DNA of 64,000 nucleotides. Origin: JBMNEH01 sp050948665. GTDB lineage: Bacteria; Bacillota; Clostridia; Christensenellales; UMGS416. The translations under genes were made by a program, and so were the position numbers. Shown piece by piece: positions 58,465-64,000 of the stretch. The stretch is taken from contig JBMNEH010000001.1 in assembly GCA_050948665.1 (NCBI GenBank), positions 868,001-932,000 on the forward strand. The letters are read 5' to 3'. The notes beneath the pieces are model-generated. The model was not told the DNA's origin and did not search any database. It was given only the letters and a program-made list of their open reading frames with translations. Every line of letters begins with the position of its first letter. Within the stretch, counting starts at the first letter, position 1.

Positions 58465-58573
58465 ACAAACTGAGCAGGCGATGGGCTTTATGCCTGTGGG
58501 GCTGGGTCGCTTATGCGGCAGCAGATTCGGTATACGACATCTGTGGGACAGGACTGTTCCCGCAGATGTTTTT
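58465..58573 (+). ncRNA. NiCo (czcD-type) metal riboswitch with terminator
   Basis: The RNA CTGAGCAGG (58470-58478), a GGGC/GCC hairpin, a GCTGGGTCGC/GCGGCAGC arm (58502-58522) and CAGAT (58522-58526) with ATCTGTGGGACAG (58539-58551) match, arm by arm, the four-way NiCo/czcD aptamer as I know it. ATCTG also belongs to the terminator: ACATCTG-t-GGGA (58537-58548) pairs with TTCCC-g-CAGATGT (58557-58569) followed by T. So metal binding holds ATCTG in the aptamer and lets transcription continue. NiCo RNAs sense Co2+ and Ni2+; Fe2+ has later been proposed. The downstream gene is a P-type cation ATPase, as expected. Confidence 0.88.
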
Positions 58574-58652
58574 GTTTAATTAAATACTGAAACATAAGGG
58601 ATAATGATAGCAAGAGCAGAGTAAGTATCAGTAAAAATCGGAGGATACTTGT

Positions 58653-61148
58653 ATGGAGGAAAAAATGCACCGAGGTCTGTCGACCCGAGAGGTGTTGGAG
58701 CGACAAAAGCTTTTCGGAAGAAACGAACTTGTCACACCCCAAAAGATGAATATATTTAAAAAGGCACTGCAGGTCATGGTGGAGCCCATGTTTTTGCTGT
58801 TGCTTTGTGCCGCAGTGATTTACTTCGTACTTGGGGAACCTCGGGACGGAGCAATTATGTTGGGGTTTGTTTTTGCCATCATACTCATAGATGTGATACA
58901 GGAATGGAAAACCGACAAAACCTTGGAGGCATTGAAAGAACTTTCCAGTCCGCAGGTCAAGGTGTTACGAGAAGGGGAGATCCGCTCCGTTTCCACGACG
59001 GAGTTGGTGCCGGGAGACATAATGCTGTTGCATGAGGGGGAGAAGATATCCGCCGATGGAGTCATATTAGCATGCGCGGACTTCTGTGTGGATGAGTCTT
59101 CTTTGACGGGAGAATCCCAAGGTGTGTGGAAAAACGAACAAGCCCGGGCTACCGATGGTTACTGGAAAACGAACGCTGTATATGCCGGTACCCTTGTAAT
59201 ACAAGGTACTGCAACCGTGGAGATTTCTGCTATAGGCGGAGCTACGGAGTACGGTAAAATTGGCGTCGTCCTTGCAGAGACAAAGGAGGAACTCACTCCT
59301 TTGCAAAAGCAAACCGGTAGTCTTGTAAAACTGTCTGCTGGTTTGGCGGCGGTGCTTTTCGCTTTGGTCAGCGTTCTGACCTATTTTAATATCCCCGATC
59401 ACCTGCCAAAGGACAGAGTGATTGAATCCATACTTTCCGGCATTACATTGGCTATGGCGATGATTCCCGAAGAATTCCCAGTGATTTTGACTGTTTTTCT
59501 GTCATTAGGCGCCTGGCGGCTGGCAAAAAAGAACGCTCTTGTCAGGTACCTTCCTTCGGTAGAGACCCTTGGCGCGGTTTCAGTTCTGTGCGTAGATAAG
59601 ACAGGTACCATTACCATGAACCGCATGTCGGTACAGGATACTTGGTCTGCTTCAGGGACGCCGGAGGAGCTTGCAGAGGCGATGGGGCTTGGATGTGAAC
59701 CCAACACTTACGACCCGATGGAAAAGGCAATGCTGGAATATTGCAGCACTCTAGGCATATCCCGGGAACACCTTTTCGCCGGAGAGCTGTTAGGAGAGTA
59801 CTCTTTTACGAATGAATTGAAGATGATGGGACATATCTGGCGGCATGACGGAGCCTTGCTGGTGGCAGCCAAAGGGTCTCCGGAAAGAATCTTGCCACTT
59901 TGCGATATGACACCGAAAAAGCATGCAGAAGTTGCCACCCAGATGGATACCATGTCCCGAAAGGGTCTCCGGGTCATTGCGGTTGGTATCATGCCGCTGG
60001 AGGATGAAGCATCTGCGCCTTCCACGATACTGGATTGCCGCTTGACCCTTTTAGGGCTGGCCGGTCTTGCAGATCCGCCTCGTCCCGGTGTGGAGGAGGA
60101 TATCCGCACCTGTGTACAAAGCGGCATTCGCGTGGTGATGATTACCGGAGACAACGGTACCACTGCTTCCGCTATAGCTGGGCAAATCGGTATGCCCCAT
60201 AACAAAAAAGTGATTAGCGGAAACATATTGGATCAGATGTCCGAAGAGGAGATTCAGGAAGCGGTGAAGGATGCCAGCATCTTTTCCAGGGTAATTCCCG
60301 CCCATAAAACTCGGATTGTGAAAGCATTAAAAGCGAACGGAGAAATTGTGGCGATGACCGGGGATGGTGTGAATGATGCACCTGCCTTGAAAGCTGCGGA
60401 TATCGGTATAGCTATGGGTAAACGGGGCTCTCAGGTAGCACGAGAAGCGGCCGATCTTATTCTGTTGGATGACGATTTCCATACTATTGTAGATACCATT
60501 CGGGACGGGCGACGGATTTATGATAATATTCGGAAGGCCGTGGGATATGTTTTTACCATTCATACACCTATTGCACTGGCTTCATTATTGGCGCCGATGC
60601 TGCGCATACAGTCCCCAGCAATGATGATGTTGCCCCTTCATGTAGTGTTGATGGAGCTTTTGATCGATCCTACATGCTCTGTAGTGTTGGAGCGGCAACC
60701 TGCCGAAGGAGATATCATGTCCCGTCCGCCGCGGAAGCCAAGCGAAAAGCTTTTTACATTTCGTGCATTGTTTGACAGCCTTTTGAGAGGGATCGTGTTA
60801 TTTATCGCCTCCTTCGGCGGCTATTACCTGTTGCTACAAAAGAAATTTGCCCCGGAAATCGCACGTTCTTTCGGCATAACGGTGCTGTTGTTTGGAAATC
60901 TGTTCTTGGTTCAGTTCATCAGCTACGGACAGTCCAAGGGGATTCTCCCGTGGCTGAGACTATTTCAGGATAAGGTCATACTCCTGGTACATATCCTTAC
61001 CTTGGTATTGCTTGGAGTGATTCTATACACTCCAGTGTCTGTTTTGCTGCGGTTGGGGGCATTATCCGCATCACTGATGGGGATGGCTTTTACGGTGGCT
61101 GCCTTATCAGTATTATTGCCATCTCTATTGCTGTGGCGGTTCCATTAA
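58653..61148 (+). CDS. P-type cation-transporting ATPase (P2-like)
   Basis: An 831-residue membrane pump with about ten helices. It has the actuator TGES (SSLTGESQGV), the phosphorylation site Asp315 in CVDKTGTIT, MITGDNGTTA, and GDGVNDAPALKAADIGIAMG. The M4 motif is PEEFPVILT, where Ca2+ pumps have PEGLP, so calcium is not assured. There is no N-terminal HMA metal domain and no CPC motif, so it is not a P1B pump. The NiCo-type riboswitch immediately upstream (58465-58573) points to export of Ni, Co or Fe. Start at 58653 follows GGAGG; an ATG at 58665 is also plausible. Confidence 0.92.
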   Translation: MEEKMHRGLSTREVLERQKLFGRNELVTPQKMNIFKKALQVMVEPMFLLLLCAAVIYFVLGEPRDGAIMLGFVFAIILIDVIQEWKTDKTLEALKELSSPQVKVLREGEIRSVSTTELVPGDIMLLHEGEKISADGVILACADFCVDESSLTGESQGVWKNEQARATDGYWKTNAVYAGTLVIQGTATVEISAIGGATEYGKIGVVLAETKEELTPLQKQTGSLVKLSAGLAAVLFALVSVLTYFNIPDHLPKDRVIESILSGITLAMAMIPEEFPVILTVFLSLGAWRLAKKNALVRYLPSVETLGAVSVLCVDKTGTITMNRMSVQDTWSASGTPEELAEAMGLGCEPNTYDPMEKAMLEYCSTLGISREHLFAGELLGEYSFTNELKMMGHIWRHDGALLVAAKGSPERILPLCDMTPKKHAEVATQMDTMSRKGLRVIAVGIMPLEDEASAPSTILDCRLTLLGLAGLADPPRPGVEEDIRTCVQSGIRVVMITGDNGTTASAIAGQIGMPHNKKVISGNILDQMSEEEIQEAVKDASIFSRVIPAHKTRIVKALKANGEIVAMTGDGVNDAPALKAADIGIAMGKRGSQVAREAADLILLDDDFHTIVDTIRDGRRIYDNIRKAVGYVFTIHTPIALASLLAPMLRIQSPAMMMLPLHVVLMELLIDPTCSVVLERQPAEGDIMSRPPRKPSEKLFTFRALFDSLLRGIVLFIASFGGYYLLLQKKFAPEIARSFGITVLLFGNLFLVQFISYGQSKGILPWLRLFQDKVILLVHILTLVLLGVILYTPVSVLLRLGALSASLMGMAFTVAALSVLLPSLLLWRFH

Positions 61149-61164
61149 GTGTATCAGGTATAAA

Positions 61165-61196
61165 ATAAGCCTCCCACAATGGGGGGCTTATTTTCA
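61165..61196. terminator. Bidirectional terminator between ATPase and fucosidase genes
   Basis: AATAAGCCTCCC (61165-61176) pairs with GGGGGGCTTATT (61182-61193) over twelve positions with one G-U pair, loop of five. Confidence 0.9.
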
Positions 61197-62504
61197 ATCT
61201 ATACGAAAGCGCACCACCGTATCGGTCTGATCAGGCAGGGGATAGGTGCCGGCACCCGGGCCGAAGTTAATAAAAACATGCTCCTTTATGCCGTTGATGT
61301 TAAAAGCATTTGCCGGTAACAATTCCGAACCATCGGATACCAACCGGGGAGATGACAACCGCCCTCCTAGATTCACCAGTGCAAGGGGTCCGATGGAAGG
61401 CTCCAGAATGTGAGCATAAAGGGTATTTCCCTTTCTGGTGTACCAACCCCAATCCGGTTTAGGAAGTCCTGCAGGGCCGCAGCCGTAGACGGACTCCCCG
61501 TTCCGACTCATCCACTGCCCAATTTCCTGAAGGATTGTCAGGGATTCTTCAGGTATCCTGCCATTGGCATCAGGCCCTACGTTCAGCAGCATGTTGCCAC
61601 CCTTACTTACACATTCTACTAACTTACGGATTAACAGTTTCGCAGGTTTAAAATCTTTATCAAGTGTCGCATAACCCCAGTTGTTATTCATAGTAATACA
61701 AGCTTCCCAAGGAACAGGGTCACCCAGCTCGTTGTATATGCCTTTCGGCGGTAGAATCTGCTCAGGGCCGGCGAAATCTCCAGCAAACACACTGGGCTTG
61801 GCTTGTAGTAAAGTGCCCTTCGTCACTCCGTCTCCGCTGCCCTCCAGCCGGTTATCTATAAGGATCCCCGGTTGTAATTCCCGTACCATATTGACCAATT
61901 TGGTTGCCTGCCAGGTTTCACCGGCCATATCACCATAAGAAAAATCAAACCAGACAATATCGATTTTTCCGTAGCCAGTCATCAATTCCTTTACCTGATT
62001 GTGGAAATAGGATATATACCGGGAGAAATCCCGATCCTTGTTACTATAAGCGGGGTTATCCCGCATGGGATGGTGGGCATCACCGTAATGGGGATAATCT
62101 GGATGGTGCCAATCCAGCAAGGAATAATACAGCCCAACTTTTAACCCCGCCTCACGGAAAGCTTCCACATACTCCTTAACCAGATCCTTGCCGCAGGGAG
62201 TGTTTACAGACTTATAATCCGTGTACTTAGAATCGAACAAGCAGAAACCGTCATGATGCTTCGCGGTCATCACTGCATATTGCATGCCGGCAGCCTTCGC
62301 TGCTGATGCCCAGGCTTTGGGGTTAAAATCTGACGGATTAAAGGCATTAAAGTAGGGTTGATAATCTTCGTTGGATATTTTCTCTACTGAACGTACCCAT
62401 TCTCCCCGGGCAGGGATTGCGTATAATCCCCAGTGTATAAACATTCCGAACCTGGCAGATATAAACCACTGTGTACGTTGAGTTCTTTTTTCAATTTCTG
62501 TCAT
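61194..62504 (-). CDS. Alpha-L-fucosidase, glycoside hydrolase family 29
   Basis: A 436-residue enzyme without a signal peptide, so probably cytoplasmic. It shows RFGMFIHWGLYAIPARGEW, TAKHHDGFCLFDSKYTDY, YYSLLDWHHPDYP, and the nucleophile Asp in IVWFDFSYG, followed by a C-terminal beta domain. GH29 enzymes release fucose from host glycans. The start at 62504 is chosen because GGAGG is five bases upstream; the ATG at 62516 overlaps that site. It follows the dehydrogenase gene by 18 bases and is probably in one operon with it. Confidence 0.93.
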   Translation of the reverse strand: MTEIEKRTQRTQWFISARFGMFIHWGLYAIPARGEWVRSVEKISNEDYQPYFNAFNPSDFNPKAWASAAKAAGMQYAVMTAKHHDGFCLFDSKYTDYKSVNTPCGKDLVKEYVEAFREAGLKVGLYYSLLDWHHPDYPHYGDAHHPMRDNPAYSNKDRDFSRYISYFHNQVKELMTGYGKIDIVWFDFSYGDMAGETWQATKLVNMVRELQPGILIDNRLEGSGDGVTKGTLLQAKPSVFAGDFAGPEQILPPKGIYNELGDPVPWEACITMNNNWGYATLDKDFKPAKLLIRKLVECVSKGGNMLLNVGPDANGRIPEESLTILQEIGQWMSRNGESVYGCGPAGLPKPDWGWYTRKGNTLYAHILEPSIGPLALVNLGGRLSSPRLVSDGSELLPANAFNINGIKEHVFINFGPGAGTYPLPDQTDTVVRFRID

Positions 62505-62522
62505 GTCAACCTCCATTCCAAG

Positions 62523-63503
62523 TCAAAACTTTTGCTTTACAGGCAAAACACCGTTTACAATATTTCGGGGTGGCATTCCCCGAAGTATCCGTAGTATGCA
62601 ATCTGCGGTTTCTGCCGCCATTTCCCGTCGAGAAATTGCGGTATTTGTTCCGATATGGGGGGTAAATACGGTATGGGGACAGTCCAGAAGGATTTCCGGT
62701 ATATCGGGTTCATTGGGAAATACATCTAAACCCGCGCCTGCCAGTCGGTTGTTCTTTAATGCCTCCGCCAATGCTACAGTGTCCAGCACACCACCACGGG
62801 CGGTATTAATCACTACAGTTCGTTGAGGAAGCAGTGACAGCTTTTCTCGGTTCAGCCAGTGATGAGTCTCCGGCGTGTAAGGAAGATGGAGGGAGAGCGC
62901 TCCGCAGCGAGGCAGCATATCTTTCACAGGTAAATAGGTCGCCGGAAAGGGGAGCGTGTTCACAGGGAGCAGACTCCGCTGGGTATACAGAATCTCCATA
63001 CCGAGCGTATGGCAAAGCAATGCCATCTTTTGCCCGATGTTCCCCATGCCAACAATACCGAGAGTCTCTCCTTTGAGAGTGCGTCCCATTGCTTTTCCCA
63101 TGCCGAAAACTTCTTTACCCCGGCCGTTGTGAAGGAGTTCATCCAGCTCCGGAATCCTCCGGTAGAGGGAGAGTAACAGAGCCAGAGCCACCTCTGCTGT
63201 GGGCAGCGCTGTAGACTCCGTGAGGTTTGTGACAGGAATATTCCATTCTGCTGCCGCGATGGTATCAATCTTGTCGTATCCGGCGCCATAATTGCCAATA
63301 ACTTTTAGGCGGGTACCTGCAGTTATTACTCTCCGGCTTATCGGTCCGGCAGCAAATATCGCATCGGCTTCCTGCACATTGAAAGCTAACTCCTCCTCAC
63401 TAAAAGCATATTTACCTTCCGGCGGAAAGAGAACTACGCAGGTGTTCAGAATTTCCTCAAGCCCTTCACGGGGAATGTTGTGAGTAAACAATATTGTGTC
63501 CAT
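62523..63503 (-). CDS. D-2-hydroxyacid dehydrogenase
   Basis: A 326-residue NAD(P)-dependent enzyme that interconverts 2-hydroxy and 2-keto acids. It has the substrate part GNYGAGYDKIDT, the Rossmann loop GIVGMGNIGQKMA (about residues 152-164), the catalytic Arg in INTARGGVLDT, Glu, and His in FTPHIGTNT. Its partner gene is the GH29 fucosidase 18 bases downstream, so it might act on a fucose-derived acid, though this is inference. The ribosome site is weak (GAGGG, nine bases). Confidence 0.9.
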   Translation of the reverse strand: MDTILFTHNIPREGLEEILNTCVVLFPPEGKYAFSEEELAFNVQEADAIFAAGPISRRVITAGTRLKVIGNYGAGYDKIDTIAAAEWNIPVTNLTESTALPTAEVALALLLSLYRRIPELDELLHNGRGKEVFGMGKAMGRTLKGETLGIVGMGNIGQKMALLCHTLGMEILYTQRSLLPVNTLPFPATYLPVKDMLPRCGALSLHLPYTPETHHWLNREKLSLLPQRTVVINTARGGVLDTVALAEALKNNRLAGAGLDVFPNEPDIPEILLDCPHTVFTPHIGTNTAISRREMAAETADCILRILRGMPPRNIVNGVLPVKQKF

Positions 63504-63523
63504 TTTTAACGGCCCTCAGTACC

Positions 63524-63558
63524 GAAAAAGCGGTTCTCCTGCAAGGGAAAACCGCTTT
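63524..63558 (-). terminator. Terminator after the DUF1292 gene
   Basis: AAAGCGGTT (63527-63535) pairs with AACCGCTTT (63550-63558). Read on the minus strand it is followed by more T. Confidence 0.75.
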
Positions 63559-63568
63559 GACAAAAAAA

Positions 63569-63877
63569 TTATTCTTCTTCGTCCTCATCCTCTTCATCAT
63601 CAAACTCACCGGCCAAAAGAGACTCAGCGTAGGCGATGACTTCCTCTTCCATATCTTGGTCAATGGGTAGGTACTCTTCCGTTTCGTCATCAAGGGCGTT
63701 GACCATCATGACATAAGCGGAATGATCTTCACACTCATCGCATTCTTCGTCGCAATGGCAGGGTTCAGTCAGGATAACATACTCTTGCCCCTTATATCCG
63801 AAGAAGTCTATAATTTCCAACTGTAGCTTGTTGCCCTCTTCATCGGTAAACTCGATGATGTTATCGATATCTTGCAT
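63569..63877 (-). CDS. DUF1292 domain protein with a cysteine cluster
   Basis: A 102-residue acidic protein. The core (DNIIEFTDEEGNKLQLEIID, then YVILTEP and VMMVNALDDETEEYLPID) is the DUF1292 pattern found in Firmicutes. Between strands, residues 40-49 (CHCDEECDEC) give four cysteines with one His in C-x-C-x3-C-x2-C spacing, which could bind a metal. The tail is ten acidic residues. The start at 63877 is behind GGAGG. The function of DUF1292 is unknown. A terminator follows on the minus strand. Confidence 0.8.
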   Translation of the reverse strand: MQDIDNIIEFTDEEGNKLQLEIIDFFGYKGQEYVILTEPCHCDEECDECEDHSAYVMMVNALDDETEEYLPIDQDMEEEVIAYAESLLAGEFDDEEDEDEEE

Positions 63878-63907
63878 TCTAATCCTCCAAAATGATGTCC
63901 GAAAAGT

Positions 63908-63936
63908 ATTGTATCGTATTTTTCTAAGGGTTGCAA
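63908..63936 (-). promoter_or_regulatory. Predicted promoter of the DUF1292 gene
   Basis: Minus-strand TTGCAA (63931-63936) and TACAAT (63908-63913) with 17 bases between. From 63937 to the right edge I see no gene. Confidence 0.65.
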
Positions 63937-64000
63937 GTGAGAATTTCATGCGATCAGAAAAACATGGGAAGCAATGAATCTTATACTTGGGCGCATAAAA

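Noticed and set aside
58310..58583. Two plus-strand frames of 80 and 89 residues
   Set aside because: They cover the perfect-consensus promoter and the NiCo riboswitch; no ribosome site fits.

Overview
The window reads as chromosomal DNA of an anaerobic, carbohydrate-using Clostridia-type Firmicute, probably a gut or similar host-associated bacterium. The evidence is the gene set: hrcA-grpE-dnaK with a perfect CIRCE operator, infC-rpmI-rplT behind an attenuator leader, a two-subunit glycine decarboxylase (gcvPA/gcvPB), an Rrf2-nifS-nifU set, a Gx transporter next to a NusG-domain-II protein, PTP-linker surface proteins, strong GGAGG ribosome sites and many near-consensus -35/-10 pairs spaced by 17. 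A genus cannot be named. I see no rRNA, tRNA, insertion sequence, phage gene or CRISPR array.

Layout. 1-10600: sugar/solute metabolism. A Na+/solute symporter (cut by the left edge), two xylose-isomerase-like TIM-barrel proteins, a chagasin-type inhibitor lipoprotein, a secreted PIG-L deacetylase, AraD, an FAD oxidoreductase, a NusG-II/Gx/FMN-binding trio that looks like part of a flavin-linked membrane redox module, a ribokinase-family kinase and an SDR dehydrogenase. 10800-19400: a URO-D-family protein, lysA, a run of minus-strand genes with tight junctions (rrf2, nifS, nifU, uracil-DNA glycosylase, small kinase), then asnA and pepC. 19400-31300: housekeeping core, with hemW and lepA on the minus strand and hrcA-grpE-dnaK, dnaJ-prmA-mtaB-hit and infC-rpmI-rplT on the plus strand. 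31300-39400: an acetyltransferase, two lipoproteins (one GH3), HAD and LUD proteins, an aldo-keto reductase, bioY-birA and ychF. 39500-46400: a full glycine cleavage operon (gcvT-gcvH-gcvPA-gcvPB-lplA-lpdA) behind a tandem glycine riboswitch. 46600-58300: an FAD oxidoreductase with a GT39-type glycosyltransferase, two DegV proteins, a GH42 beta-galactosidase, a membrane-anchored GH18 protein, PspC, a short QueG-like protein, a sugar isomerase and a glycosyltransferase. 58400-64000: a P-type cation ATPase behind a NiCo (czcD-type) riboswitch, a GH29 fucosidase, a hydroxyacid dehydrogenase and a DUF1292 protein.

The RNA-level control is the most rewarding part: a NiCo/czcD-type metal riboswitch with an obvious terminator switch, a tandem glycine riboswitch, an infC leader attenuator feeding an ATC start codon, a palindrome over the -10 of the Rrf2 gene, and an unassigned structured transcript candidate upstream of the gcv promoter. 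Other points worth attention are a BirA whose DNA-binding domain looks decayed in frame, dnaJ uncoupled from the CIRCE-controlled operon, and the flavin-redox trio. No convincing wholly new multi-gene system is visible; the best candidates for something undescribed are the unassigned RNA at about 46347-46460 and the nested inverted repeats at 1248-1314.
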